Of a stretch of 64,000 nt of DNA, positions 27,036 through 35,424 are shown piece by piece. The stretch covers positions 299,382 to 363,381 of the forward strand of contig NZ_WSRZ01000001.1 in assembly GCF_009828585.1 (NCBI RefSeq). The letters are read 5' to 3'. The first letter of the stretch is position 1. The number at the start of each line of letters is the position of its first letter. The translations under genes were made by a program, and so were the position numbers. This stretch comes from Shewanella litoralis (GTDB taxonomy: Bacteria > Pseudomonadota > Gammaproteobacteria > Enterobacterales > Shewanellaceae). The notes beneath the pieces were generated by a model. The model made no database searches, had not been told where the DNA came from, and was given only the letters and a program-made list of their open reading frames with translations.

Positions 27036-28241
27036 CTAATGCTGGCGGTTTGACATACTCAACGAAGGAATGACTGCGACCACTATAGAGATAACCATGA
27101 TGATGCCAATGACATATAAACTGTTCATCGAGAATATATTGGCACTGATGTTTAACCCAAATTGCGTCATTAAATAATCTTGCGCCAGTGTTAAACATAA
27201 AGTCAAAATCACTCCAGCCGCTATAATACTCGACATGGCAATAAAAGCGGCTTCGGCAGCAATCAATAAAAACAAAAAGCGTGCAGGCGCACCTATTGTT
27301 TGTAGTAAGCGAATTTCATAATGCCTTTCACGCACCGAGGCCAGCAACATGGCACATACACCCAAACAAGCAGACATAAATACCAATACAGAAACAACCA
27401 AGAGCGTGTTTTCTAGCACGCTCATCATTTGCCATAACTCCGCTAACACCACACCGGGCAAAATGGCAATTAATGGCTCAGCCGCAAACTGATTAATATC
27501 TCGCTGCATTGTAAACGTGGTGATTTTTGACTCTAACCCCAACATAAAAGCGGTGATATGACTCGGCTGCAACATGGCCTGCTGACTCACCGCTTGCGAT
27601 TGCTGGGCATGTATCGCTTCGATACTTTGTAAACTCACATGTAGAGTATGATCAATTGGCGTGCCCGTGGGCGATAAAATACCAACAACAGTAAAAGGAT
27701 TGTTTTTGTGTAACGTAAAACTGGTGGCTGCAATACCATGGGCTAACACTAACTCATCGCCTAATTTATAGTGTAATTTAGCCGCCACAGCTGAGCCTAA
27801 TACCACATCGTACACATCAGAAAATGCCCTGCCTTGATTAAACTCTAGTGCGTGTTGTTGGCCATATTTAACCTGCTGAAAAAAATCTTGGTTAGTCCCT
27901 AAAACACGAAACCCTTTATGCGAATCCCCCAAAGAGAGAGGCACAGCCCATTTTACCTTAGGGTTTGCGGCAATGGTTTCAAATGATTGCCAGCTGATAT
28001 TATTGGTTGGCGACCCCACCCTAAATACCGAATACAGCAGTAAATTAACGCTGCTTGTTCTGGCGCCTACAATTAAATCCACACCCGACAAGGTATTAGC
28101 AAAACTCACTTTTGCTTGATGTCGAATATGCTCTACACCCAATAACACCATAATGCTGATCGTCATCGCCATCACGCTAAGTAATACCGATCCTTTGCGT
28201 GCCGCCATACTTTTCAAAGCCAGTTTTATAAACATAAACAA
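27036..28241 (-). CDS. ABC transporter permease, FtsX/MacB type (Zrg-like)
   Basis: The 401-residue protein has an N-terminal membrane helix (about 15-35), a large periplasmic region and three C-terminal helices (about 270-395), the FtsX/MacB/LolC layout. It starts 3 bases after the ATPase gene, so the two form one operon. The setting, divergent from a DUF3299 lipoprotein and beside ZrgA and Zur genes, links it to the Vibrio cholerae Zrg zinc-uptake system (recalled from literature). Such permeases are normally mechanotransmitters, not channels, so its part in zinc supply is not obvious. Confidence 0.8.
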   Translation of the reverse strand: MFMFIKLALKSMAARKGSVLLSVMAMTISIMVLLGVEHIRHQAKVSFANTLSGVDLIVGARTSSVNLLLYSVFRVGSPTNNISWQSFETIAANPKVKWAVPLSLGDSHKGFRVLGTNQDFFQQVKYGQQHALEFNQGRAFSDVYDVVLGSAVAAKLHYKLGDELVLAHGIAATSFTLHKNNPFTVVGILSPTGTPIDHTLHVSLQSIEAIHAQQSQAVSQQAMLQPSHITAFMLGLESKITTFTMQRDINQFAAEPLIAILPGVVLAELWQMMSVLENTLLVVSVLVFMSACLGVCAMLLASVRERHYEIRLLQTIGAPARFLFLLIAAEAAFIAMSSIIAAGVILTLCLTLAQDYLMTQFGLNISANIFSMNSLYVIGIIMVISIVVAVIPSLSMSNRQH

Positions 28242-28244
28242 TTC

Positions 28245-28910
28245 CTAGCCTTGATTAATATCACTGAGAGCTTCAACGCGATTGAAGTATTGAGATAACG
28301 ACATGTCATGGCTGACAAATAACAAACTGAGGTTGTTTTCTGCCACAATTGACATTAACAAGGCCATAAACGCATCACGATTGGCATGGTCTAATGATGA
28401 TGTTGGCTCGTCAGCAATGAGCACAGACGGCTTATTGATCAACGCCCGAGCAATCGCAACGCGTTGCTGTTGCCCCAAACTCAACTGCCTCACAGGAACG
28501 CCCCAATCTTGCGATGGCATGTTTAAGGTTGTCAGCAAGGTATTAATGTCATTAGTAAGCTGATGATTGGAGAGTTTATTGGCAAAGTAACTGGCTAAAC
28601 GAATGTTTTCGATAGCACTAAGATAGGGAATTAAATTGAACTGCTGAAAAACATAGCCAATGTTATTGGCCCTAAATCGGTTTCGTTGCCGGCTATTCAT
28701 GCCATCTATACGCTGATCAAGCATAGTTAATTGCCCAGATGACACGGGTAAGATCCCGCTTAATACGCCTAATAATGTCGATTTACCACAGCCAGAAGGG
28801 CCATAAATAAACGCCTGCTCAGCCTTGGCAAGTGACCAAGCGCAAATATTCAGCACCGCTGATGTTTGCTTTGGGTAATGAAAAGTGACATCTGACAACA
28901 CAATGCTCAT
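28245..28910 (-). CDS. ABC transporter ATP-binding protein, LolD/MacB type (Zrg-like)
   Basis: The 221-residue ATPase has Walker A GPSGCGKST (about 37-45), the signature LSLGQQQR (about 144-151), Walker B VLIADEP (about 163-169) and an H-loop SHD. It pairs with the MacB/FtsX-like permease just downstream (3-base gap). The start is 36 bases from a palindromic site shared with the GTPase operon (probable Zur box), so expression should rise in zinc shortage. Confidence 0.88.
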   Translation of the reverse strand: MSIVLSDVTFHYPKQTSAVLNICAWSLAKAEQAFIYGPSGCGKSTLLGVLSGILPVSSGQLTMLDQRIDGMNSRQRNRFRANNIGYVFQQFNLIPYLSAIENIRLASYFANKLSNHQLTNDINTLLTTLNMPSQDWGVPVRQLSLGQQQRVAIARALINKPSVLIADEPTSSLDHANRDAFMALLMSIVAENNLSLLFVSHDMSLSQYFNRVEALSDINQG

Positions 28911-28946
28911 TGTTTATCGTCTCATTAAAATAACTACAACAAATTT

Positions 28947-28963
28947 ATGATACATTGTATCAT
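28947..28963. promoter_or_regulatory. Probable Zur box (divergent ABC / DUF3299 promoters)
   Basis: The perfect palindrome ATGATACA-T-TGTATCAT lies midway between the divergent ABC ATPase and DUF3299 genes. It matches 13 of 17 positions of the site at 33343-33361, and the spacing of its half-sites agrees with the 19-base Zur core (AATGTTATA...TATAACATT). The zur gene is in the same island. Confidence 0.7.
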
Positions 28964-28998
28964 TCATATATTGCAGTTATTTTTACGGTAAATACACC

Positions 28999-29661
28999 AT
29001 GTTGCGATTAATCACACTCAGCGGTTTGTTGGCATTGATGATGCTAGCGATGGGTTGTAATCAATCAACCGCCTCAACCACCCACACACAAGATGATGAG
29101 GTTGTCTCAACGCATTCGGCCAATGTGTCTAAAGGCGATGCACAACAAGCCCCAAAGCCTGCTTATAAAACCGTAGAATGGATTGAATTGATGCCTAAAA
29201 GTGATTTAGATGCATTACTCAATCCGCCAGACTATCTTGACGAGATTGAAGATGGCTCACTTGAAGATACCATGAGTAATCAGGTTTATAATGCCCTCAC
29301 CTCAGCCAATGATGACAGTTATCAACAAGCCTTAATCTCAACCAACATCATCAAAGAAATGGTAGACCAACCCATTAGAATACCGGGATTTATCGTGCCA
29401 TTAGAATTTGATGACCAGCAAAACATCAGCCAATTTTTTTTAGTGCCCTATTTTGGCGCCTGCATTCACATGCCACCACCACCGCCAAATCAAATGATAT
29501 ATGTGACCTCGTCAGTTGGGGTGTCGTTAACCGATCTTTATGAGCCCTTTTGGATTACCGGCATCTTAAAATCTGCCATGATGGAAAACCAACTCGGCAC
29601 CGCAGCCTATAGCATGCAAATGACATCGATTGAACTGTATACCGAATATCCCGAAGAATAA
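28999..29661 (+). CDS. DUF3299 lipoprotein
   Basis: The 220-residue precursor has a signal sequence ending in LAMGC (lipid at Cys20). After a Ser/Thr-rich linker comes a DUF3299-type domain (about 120-218), with IPGFIVPLEF and PYFGACIHMPPPPPNQMI, where Cys and His could bind metal. It is divergent from the LolD/MacB-like ABC pair across a probable Zur box. DUF3299 proteins occur with such ABC transporters in Zur regulons and probably act on the periplasmic side. The exact job is unknown. Confidence 0.8.
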   Translation: MLRLITLSGLLALMMLAMGCNQSTASTTHTQDDEVVSTHSANVSKGDAQQAPKPAYKTVEWIELMPKSDLDALLNPPDYLDEIEDGSLEDTMSNQVYNALTSANDDSYQQALISTNIIKEMVDQPIRIPGFIVPLEFDDQQNISQFFLVPYFGACIHMPPPPPNQMIYVTSSVGVSLTDLYEPFWITGILKSAMMENQLGTAAYSMQMTSIELYTEYPEE

Positions 29662-29845
29662 TACCGCCCCAATGGCGCTGCACTTTATGCAAGATACCAT
29701 TGGCTATATTTTACGGTCATGAAAAGAAGCGTTAGCCTGGGCCTCATAAATGAGGCTCATGATTACAGGTTGTTGATTTTTTGGTACTTGATTGACGAGT
29801 GGTTTGTGCAAGCACATTGAGATTGAACATTAGTCTCATTAAGCA
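29662..29845. other. Gap between convergent DUF3299 and MerC genes, with hairpin
   Basis: A perfect hairpin GCCTCAT-AA-ATGAGGC lies near 29742-29757. It lacks an immediate T run on the plus strand but could end either transcript. Nothing else is recognised in this gap. Confidence 0.4.
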
Positions 29846-30262
29846 TTAGTCACATTGAGCATTAATGCCATTGATACAATTTGACGCATGTTTACAACGG
29901 GTAAAGTTAACCCAATGTGCAATAGCCACCAAGGTTGCCCCCAGTACCGTTAATACTTTTTCGCCCGCTTCACCGACCGTATCGTGTCCAAAAACTGCAG
30001 CAAACAGCAACAACAATAATCCGCTTATTCCAATCAATAAAAATCGGTATTGCTGATGCTTTTTATAACCGCTGACCAATGCATACAGGCTCACTGGGAG
30101 CACGGCAATTAATAACCAGCTATGAAACGCTTCATTATCGAGCTGCCACACGCCCAGACTAGGCAATAACACCAATAAAAATGGCAATACCACACAGTGG
30201 ATAACACATAAAAATGACAGTGTGATAGCAAATTTATCCGTAAATGCTTGTATGGCTCTCAT
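29846..30262 (-). CDS. MerC-domain membrane protein
   Basis: The 138-residue protein has four membrane helices and the MerC-type motif CVIHC in helix 1 (about residues 19-23), with a C-terminal Cys/His tail (RCKHASNC...CD). MerC proteins move Hg(II) in mer operons, but members in Zur-controlled clusters are thought to handle zinc or other thiophilic metals. It is the last gene of the GTPase-DUF1826-ZrgA-Zur-MerC series, 63 bases after zur. No mercuric reductase is present, so a mercury role is unlikely. Confidence 0.75.
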   Translation of the reverse strand: MRAIQAFTDKFAITLSFLCVIHCVVLPFLLVLLPSLGVWQLDNEAFHSWLLIAVLPVSLYALVSGYKKHQQYRFLLIGISGLLLLLFAAVFGHDTVGEAGEKVLTVLGATLVAIAHWVNFTRCKHASNCINGINAQCD

Positions 30263-30325
30263 GTTGGCTAAACCTTTATCCTTTGCTCGATAATACAGTG
30301 TTTGAGTGATAGTTATTCTTGAAGG

Positions 30326-30787
30326 CTATGCCGCAGTGGCTAAGCAATCATTACAGATACAATTGATTTCTAGCTGCGGGCTCACTAATTTAAAACCTGC
30401 CTTTTCCACACTCTGGTTAAGTTCATTAATCGTTGATTTATTAACGGTAATTTCTTTTACCACATTACACACACTACAAATTAAAAACTGTGGCACACCA
30501 TGATCATGCTTGCAGGTGATGTGCGAGCAAGCAATATACTTATTGGCCAATTTAAGCTTATGGACTAAGTGTTCTGCTTCTAAAAAATCGAGGATTCGAT
30601 ACACCGACATCGCCGGTATTTTTTCGCCATTTTCTTTAACAAACAAATCAATTAAATCGTACGCAGACAACGCCTTACTTGTTTGTACAAGCAAAGATAA
30701 AACTTGTTTTCGCTTTGTGGTTAAGCGTGAACCATGGCTTTTACAATTTTGTTCAGCATGTTCAATAATAGTGTCGATGTTATTCAT
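30326..30787 (-). CDS. zur: Zinc uptake regulator Zur (Fur family)
   Basis: The 153-residue protein has a winged helix (about 20-85; SAYDLIDLFVKEN, AMSVYRILDFLE) and a C-terminal dimerisation domain. Two CxxC pairs, ICSVC and ICNDC, form the structural zinc site, and ACSHITCKHDHG could form part of the sensing site. It lies 4 bases after the zrgA-like gene in the zinc operon and probably represses this operon and the divergent ABC/DUF3299 pair, so it would be autoregulated. Confidence 0.85.
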   Translation of the reverse strand: MNNIDTIIEHAEQNCKSHGSRLTTKRKQVLSLLVQTSKALSAYDLIDLFVKENGEKIPAMSVYRILDFLEAEHLVHKLKLANKYIACSHITCKHDHGVPQFLICSVCNVVKEITVNKSTINELNQSVEKAGFKLVSPQLEINCICNDCLATAA

Positions 30788-30791
30788 TGCG

Positions 30792-31358
30792 TTATCTCAA
30801 ACTAATCATGTTGTTTTTATCGCTCAGCGTCACCGCACCTTGTTGAGTATCGGTAATCCACATAGAGCGTATCTGGTGAATACGAGGAAAAAGTGCAAAT
30901 ACTGTAACAGTAATGCTCGAAAGCTCAGACATTTTTTCACAATTAAACCGATAATACGCTGTCACATCACTATGTAATTGTTGAGCAGTATGTTCATCTA
31001 GATGCTCTTCGATGGCATCATGGTGATCTGAGTGCTCCACGCTCATTGCATCCACTGTGTGAGACACAAATTGGCAGGCACCACCATTAAGCACAAACAA
31101 ATCATCCACCTGGCCAAGTTGTGTGTTCATCTGCTCAAACGCACGCTTATCTGGTTCAGCGTTAAGTGTGTGCTCAAAACCCACCAAGTCAACTGTCGGT
31201 GTTGTTAGTGTGACCTCGACAGTGTTGTTATCAACCGCAATGGTCATCGTCGACACGCCATGAGTATGAACATTTGCAGCATGAACTAATGGGCTGCTCA
31301 AACTAAGCAGCACCGCACTCAAACACGTTATGCATAACGCCACAAAACCAACATTCAT
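30792..31358 (-). CDS. zrgA: ZrgA-like periplasmic zinc-binding protein (DUF2796)
   Basis: The 188-residue precursor has a signal peptide ending in VHA near residue 27. A beta-rich domain starts with HTHGVSTMTIAVD, as in ZrgA. A His/Asp/Glu-rich stretch (about 108-131, EHSDHHDAIEEHLDEHT) is suited to zinc capture. ZrgA was described in Vibrio cholerae as part of a zinc uptake route; this match rests on memory of the family. AAGGATGAG precedes the ATG. It is the third gene of the operon and should be exported to the periplasm. Confidence 0.82.
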   Translation of the reverse strand: MNVGFVALCITCLSAVLLSLSSPLVHAANVHTHGVSTMTIAVDNNTVEVTLTTPTVDLVGFEHTLNAEPDKRAFEQMNTQLGQVDDLFVLNGGACQFVSHTVDAMSVEHSDHHDAIEEHLDEHTAQQLHSDVTAYYRFNCEKMSELSSITVTVFALFPRIHQIRSMWITDTQQGAVTLSDKNNMISLR

Positions 31359-31397
31359 TTGCTCATCCTTTATAGCTGGCTAAACCGAGGTATCACT

Positions 31398-32069
31398 TTA
31401 TTGAATAAAGTCTAGGGTTAACAATAAACGAGACTCACCCTCTGCCAGAGGTGGCGAACGATGAACCAAACCTGCGCCTTGTTGTTCGTCCCACATTTCA
31501 CCTTTTAGCAGTGCAACATCACCACTATTAAGTTGCTGGATTTGACTACCATCTGGCATCAAACCAGACTGCTCATCAGGCAAACCTTGGCTTCCTGCGC
31601 CTAATTTAGTTCGATTTAAACCGTCATGCTGCAACCACTGAGTCGCCGCCCCCTGATAAGTGGTGATCAACCGACAAGGAATGCGATCAACATGAAAACG
31701 CGGACACATTGCATGCTCTAAAACCGTTAACCTCAGCCCGGCATGCTCAACACCAAATAAACAACAAAACATTGCCACTAATTGCGCGATATCATCGGCA
31801 AGCACAGTCACAGCATTTGTTTGCTCAAAAGCTTCATACAGCTGCTGGTGCACGTCTTGTTCTGACACTTTCAAAATAACTTGCTTTTTAATCGACGTTT
31901 TCAACAATTCGTCAACCGCCGATGTTAACTGTTCAGGCATCTCACGATGCCAAATGGCGATATTAGTCTGTTGCTGATAAATAGCTGGAAATACATCAAC
32001 CGACTCCCCACTCACAGGCTGGCGGATCATCGTATTGTCTTCATTGAGTGTCTCAACAGAGGCAAGCAT
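31398..32069 (-). CDS. DUF1826 protein with dioxygenase-like residue pattern
   Basis: The 223-residue protein starts at the ATG at 32069, one base after the GTPase stop and behind GGGAGG; a longer frame from 32099 is unlikely. The second half shows H126-x-D128 (RFHVDRIP), then H203 (LVHRSPP) and R214 (ESRLLLTLDF). Spacing and order match the HxD...H...R iron/2-oxoglutarate site of dioxygenases. DUF1826 genes often sit with COG0523 GTPases in Zur regulons. Assignment as a dioxygenase is my inference from residues. Role in zinc limitation unknown. Confidence 0.75.
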   Translation of the reverse strand: MLASVETLNEDNTMIRQPVSGESVDVFPAIYQQQTNIAIWHREMPEQLTSAVDELLKTSIKKQVILKVSEQDVHQQLYEAFEQTNAVTVLADDIAQLVAMFCCLFGVEHAGLRLTVLEHAMCPRFHVDRIPCRLITTYQGAATQWLQHDGLNRTKLGAGSQGLPDEQSGLMPDGSQIQQLNSGDVALLKGEMWDEQQGAGLVHRSPPLAEGESRLLLTLDFIQ

Positions 32070-32070
32070 A

Positions 32071-33273
32071 TTAAGCCTCCCATTGAGGAAAAGGGTCACT
32101 TAACGTGCGCCAGTAGTCTTTTCCTCTAAGTAGTTCGTCATCAGATAACAAGCAATCATTAAGTGCCTGGAGCATGCCGGCTTTATCTAATTGCTGGCCA
32201 ATAAACACTAACTCCTGGCGCATGTCGCCAAACGGCTCCTGCCATTGCTCATTAATTGCCGCTAACGACTCTTCATCTGTTGGCCAATCTTTAGTGGGCA
32301 CAGCTTTCCAGAACATGCCAGAAATATGATAGTGAGCAATTCCACCCGCTTGATTCCACTGGCCAACAAACTGCGGCTGAGTGGCTAGCCAAAAGTAGCC
32401 TTTCGAGCGCACTAACTTACCAAAGGGTTCGGTGTTGTGAAGAAAGTGATGAAATTTTTGCGGATGAAAAGGCCGCCTCGCAGTAAAATTAAAGCTACTG
32501 ATGCCGTATTCTTCGGTTTCTGGAATGTGCTCGCCACGCATTTCTTTTAGCCAACCGGGTGCTTGTTGAGCCTGCTCAAAATTAAATAAGCCCGTGTTTA
32601 ATACCGCATCAATATTAATGTTGCCTGCGGCAATCGGAATAATCTTCGCTCGGGTATTAAGCACCTTAAGAATCGCCGTCAGCTTATTTAACGCAGCCTC
32701 ATCAACTAAGTCGGTTTTACTGATCAGCAACACATCGGCAAACTCAACTTGATCAATGAGTAAATCGGTAATGCTTCGGTCGTCTTCTTCACCCAGAGAC
32801 TCGCTGGTTGCCTGTAAATCTTGCGCTTCTTCGTAATCTTTTAAAAAATTCACCGCATCAACCACCGTCACCATAGTATCTAAGGTGGCAACCTCAGACA
32901 GCGACACGCCATTTTCGTCGGCAAACGAGAATGTTTCAGCGACAGGTAAAGGCTCAGAAATCCCAGTTGATTCAATAATCAAATAATCAAATCGCCCCTC
33001 TTTTGCTAACTGACTCACCTCGACTAACAGGTCTTCACGTAAGGTGCAGCAGATACAGCCATTACTCATTTCAATCAGCTTTTCATCGCTGCGATTGAGA
33101 GAGATCTCATTTTTAACCACCGACGCATCAATGTTAATTTCGCTCATATCATTAACGATAACCGCCACTTTTTTGCCTTCACGATTATTAAGAATATGGC
33201 TTAACACCGTGGTCTTGCCGGCACCTAAAAAGCCAGAAAGCACTGTAACAGGGAGTTTTTTAACTTGGGTCAT
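32071..33273 (-). CDS. COG0523 (CobW/YciC-like) GTPase, zinc chaperone type
   Basis: The 400-residue G3E GTPase has the P-loop GFLGAGKT (14-21), the metal-binding CxCC motif at C73-I-C75-C76, Walker [11 protein letters not shown] and the base-specificity SKTD. A CobW C-terminal domain follows (about 250-350). Members in Zur regulons (YciC, ZagA, ZigA) deliver zinc to essential enzymes under zinc limitation. It leads the five-gene operon, 69 bases downstream of a probable Zur box. GAGATCATTATC precedes the ATG. Confidence 0.88.
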   Translation of the reverse strand: MTQVKKLPVTVLSGFLGAGKTTVLSHILNNREGKKVAVIVNDMSEINIDASVVKNEISLNRSDEKLIEMSNGCICCTLREDLLVEVSQLAKEGRFDYLIIESTGISEPLPVAETFSFADENGVSLSEVATLDTMVTVVDAVNFLKDYEEAQDLQATSESLGEEDDRSITDLLIDQVEFADVLLISKTDLVDEAALNKLTAILKVLNTRAKIIPIAAGNINIDAVLNTGLFNFEQAQQAPGWLKEMRGEHIPETEEYGISSFNFTARRPFHPQKFHHFLHNTEPFGKLVRSKGYFWLATQPQFVGQWNQAGGIAHYHISGMFWKAVPTKDWPTDEESLAAINEQWQEPFGDMRQELVFIGQQLDKAGMLQALNDCLLSDDELLRGKDYWRTLSDPFPQWEA

Positions 33274-33342
33274 GATAATGATCTCGAATAACGGGTATTG
33301 AATAGCTGGTTTTGAAAACGGGTTTCAAATGACGAATAGCGA

Positions 33343-33361
33343 GATGTTACAACATATCATT
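33343..33361 (-). promoter_or_regulatory. Probable Zur box (GTPase operon)
   Basis: Read on the minus strand, the core is ATGATATGTTGTAACAT. It shares 13 of 17 positions with the palindrome at 28947-28963 and most positions of the known Zur core. It lies 70-90 bases before the GTPase start, a normal promoter position. Confidence 0.65.
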
Positions 33362-33440
33362 TATGTTTTCTAGTTAATTTATGTCATCTGGTTTTTTGCG
33401 GTTCACCAAAGCTTTACATGCTCGCATGCACTCTGAGCAC

Positions 33441-34031
33441 TCAAGTCCGGCGTTGAGTTAAGGTGTTTAAAGAAATGAATACTCTGATTTGGAAAAAAAG
33501 CCTGTTAACTTGACCATGACAAACAACCCGTTCGTCGTCCCGGCAATGCTTTTTTATTTATGGCCTGCGGCCACTAACGTCGTGGCGCTTCGCCCACACC
33601 AGACCAAGAGGAAACCAACGGCTGTTCCCTCTTTACTCTTTATAAAAGAATTGGCCCAGCCGCCACATCAAAATTATCATTCTTTACTAAACAATAGCGA
33701 TAATTTCGCGACGTGGATCAATCCAGCTTTTAACTCTATTTGGAATCGGCTTCGGCCACCTCTTTATGGTAAAGAATGAAAATGCTAACGCTTCAGATGG
33801 GAGTCTGATGTGAATGGATTCACGAATGTCGTGGTAGCATGGTCAATGATGTTCCCGACATCATAATGACATTTCCCATATCCATATGGGTCAGATGCCA
33901 AGGAACAACCCTTCCCCTCTAAAGCTAGCTGGCTCTGATAGGCAGGATGCCTGAATGCCTTGAAGCACATGGATGTGCGTGAAAGGCCATGGCTAGCTCA
34001 CGTATTCACTTGTAAAAAGTCTTCAACGGCC
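33441..34031 (+). repeat. Hairpin-rich intergenic repeat, copy A
   Basis: This 591-base unit runs from a TCAAG...GTTGA start, through CTCTGATT and the palindromic TATGGCCTGCGGCCA / GGCGCTTCGCC block and the AAGAGG...CCTCTT arm, to the GCTAGCTCACG tail. It matches copy B (34209-34601) over nearly all of B's length but carries an extra block of about 100 bases (33804-33910) and an extra segment near 33920-33990. No gene in it is convincing. Confidence 0.75.
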
Positions 34032-34208
34032 TCAAGTTCAGAGTTGAATTTGGACATTTACAAGCGAAATTCAGCTTATTAATGGACACAAAAGATTTAT
34101 GTAAGCTGTTGTTTAAGTTTAATTTTTGTAAAGTTCACTCTGACCCGACTAGACTAAATTTGCTTATGCCAGCTCACGTATTCACTTGTAAAAAGTCTTC
34201 AACACCCT
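34032..34208 (+). repeat. Short repeat unit between copies A and B
   Basis: This begins with TCAAGTTCAGAGTTGAATTTGG and ends with GCTCACGTATTCACTTG...CTTCAAC, the same tail that ends copy A, so it is a tail-only unit. Its AT-rich middle resembles the end unit at 34602. Confidence 0.6.
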
Positions 34209-34601
34209 CAAGTTCAGAGTTGAATTAAGGTATTTCAAGAAATGGATACTCTGATTGGGGCCAAAAAGCCTGTTGCAACCCGCTCGTCGTCCCGGCAATG
34301 CTTTTAGCCGGGATCCAGGTGTTTTTTGTTCTTTATGGCCTGCGGCCACTAACGTCGTGGCGCTTCGCCCACACCCGACCAAGAGGAAACCAACGGCTGT
34401 TCCCTCTTGGAACTCCCAGCCGCCACATCAAAATTATCTGAAAAGCGATAATTTCGCGACGTGGTTAGATCCAGCTTTTAACTCTATTTGGAATCGGCTT
34501 CGGCCTTATTCGAAAATGCTAACGCTTCAGATGGGGCGTCCCTTCCCCTCTAAAGCTAGCTCGCCATCCATGGCTAGCTCACGTCATTTTCTTCAACGGC
34601 C
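34209..34601 (+). repeat. Hairpin-rich intergenic repeat, copy B
   Basis: This 393-base unit holds several inverted repeats: CCCGGC/GCCGGG (34291-34312), GGCCTGCGGCC, GGCGCTTCGCC, AAGAGG...CCTCTT, and a longer CCAC-AAATTATC / GATAATTT-GTGG hairpin at 34423-34464. The hairpins persist in copy A even where loops differ, such as the longer loop between AATTATC and GATAATT. That suggests pairing is kept by selection or by the copying process. Confidence 0.75.
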
Positions 34602-34685
34602 TCAAGTTCAGAGTTGAATTTGGACATTTGCAAGCTAGATGTAACTCATTAATGTACATAAACATTATAAATAATCTGTTGACGC
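34602..34685 (+). repeat. Terminal partial repeat unit
   Basis: It starts with TCAAGTTCAGAGTTGAATTT and continues into an AT-rich stretch similar to 34032-34130 (both contain CATTAATG- or ATTAATGGA-like steps and then CTGTTG). It ends where an attC-like half-site of the DUF2971 cassette begins. Confidence 0.55.
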
Positions 34686-34696
34686 AAGAGTCGTTT

Positions 34697-34703
34697 GTTA
34701 GAC
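34697..34703 (-). other. attC half-site (R'' box) after DUF2971
   Basis: On the minus strand GTCTAAC, 4 bases after the DUF2971 stop, is a perfect RYYYAAC box, followed by AAACGACTC, much like the start of Vibrio attC sites. No matching GTTRRRY partner is found before the repeat unit, so the attC looks truncated. Confidence 0.5.
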
Positions 34704-34707
34704 AGTT

Positions 34708-35334
34708 TTATTTGTTTTTATGCTTTACTATTTTGAACGATTTAAACGCTGCTCTAGCGTATATAATCTCTACATTACGGTCAGCTTCATTCAGTATTTT
34801 CATTAGGCTATGTCTAGTAATATTTGACTGACAACCGATGATAATTTTTGTTAATTTAATATCTGAATTGAACGGCTGAAAGAAAATACCATTATCTTTA
34901 TCAAAGTTTATTAGCTCACGGATTAATCTGTATTCTTGTTCGTATTCCCAATGTTTGAATTTAGATAGTAACAGTTTTTGTGGAAAATTGGGGTCAGCTA
35001 TTAATTTACTTTCCAACCTTTCTGAAACGTAATCAACTTTTCTAGCATCATCTTTATCTGCGAGCTCAAGCTCAATACATAAACCTTTGTGGTTGTCTGC
35101 ATAATGAGCCCATTGGACAGGGTTCGACCAAATTTTACTGAAACATAGAATACCAAACTTTGAAGCAACTCTTCGTTTCATTTCTTTTAGAGCGGCTCGA
35201 ATATCTTGATCGCTAGTTTCTATGCCAATAAGTTCAAAGGGATCGTTTAATCGGTCAAAAGTTGAAGCCTTAATTCGTTGGTTTGCTAAATTTTGCAAGC
35301 CAAAATATTCATCCATGTAATGATAGAGCTTCAT
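34708..35334 (-). CDS. DUF2971 protein (probable integron cassette gene)
   Basis: The 208-residue protein opens with LYHYMDEYFGLQNLANQRIKAS... and has the family pattern NDPFE and FSKIWSNPVQWAHYADNHKG. DUF2971 proteins are found in mobile and phage-defence settings, but their biochemistry is unknown. The start is 16 bases after an attC-like site with AGAGG between, and another half attC follows its stop, so it looks like a mobile gene cassette. Its base use is more AT-rich than the surrounding core genes. Confidence 0.82.
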   Translation of the reverse strand: MKLYHYMDEYFGLQNLANQRIKASTFDRLNDPFELIGIETSDQDIRAALKEMKRRVASKFGILCFSKIWSNPVQWAHYADNHKGLCIELELADKDDARKVDYVSERLESKLIADPNFPQKLLLSKFKHWEYEQEYRLIRELINFDKDNGIFFQPFNSDIKLTKIIIGCQSNITRHSLMKILNEADRNVEIIYARAAFKSFKIVKHKNK

Positions 35335-35350
35335 ATTACCTCTGACTGCT

Positions 35351-35422
35351 GCCTAACGCCCGCAACACCGGGCAATTTTTAGCGCTGCGGAAAATTGATC
35401 CTCGTGATTGCGCTTGTTAACT
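35351..35422 (-). other. attC recombination site
   Basis: Read on the minus strand, the 72-base site starts with AGTTAAC two bases after the SEC-C gene stop. It ends with GTTAGGC (perfect GTTRRRY) 16 bases before the DUF2971 start. The arms pair as TAAC-CGCAA-CAC-GG-CAATTTT against AAAATTG-CC-GTG-TTGCG-GTTA, with a few unpaired bases on one arm only, like the extrahelical bases of attC sites. Gene-attC-gene spacing is exactly cassette-like. Confidence 0.75.
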
Positions 35423-35424
35423 TT

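Noticed and set aside
29846-30262. MerC-like gene as part of a mercury resistance operon
   Set aside because: No merA, merT, merP or merR nearby; it is the last gene of a Zur-linked operon.
33489-33779. Open reading frame of 96 codons in repeat copy A (and 34255-34617 in copy B)
   Set aside because: The frames follow the repeat, differ in ends and reading frame between copies, lack an RBS and translate to Pro/Arg-rich sequence with no domain.
33441-34685. Repeat block as an insertion sequence or CRISPR array
   Set aside because: There is no transposase, no clear terminal inverted repeat, and no short regularly spaced repeats with unique spacers.
35351-35422. attC-like hairpin as a plain Rho-independent terminator
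   Set aside because: The arms contain the paired R and L boxes and end exactly at gene borders, and there is no T run after the stem.
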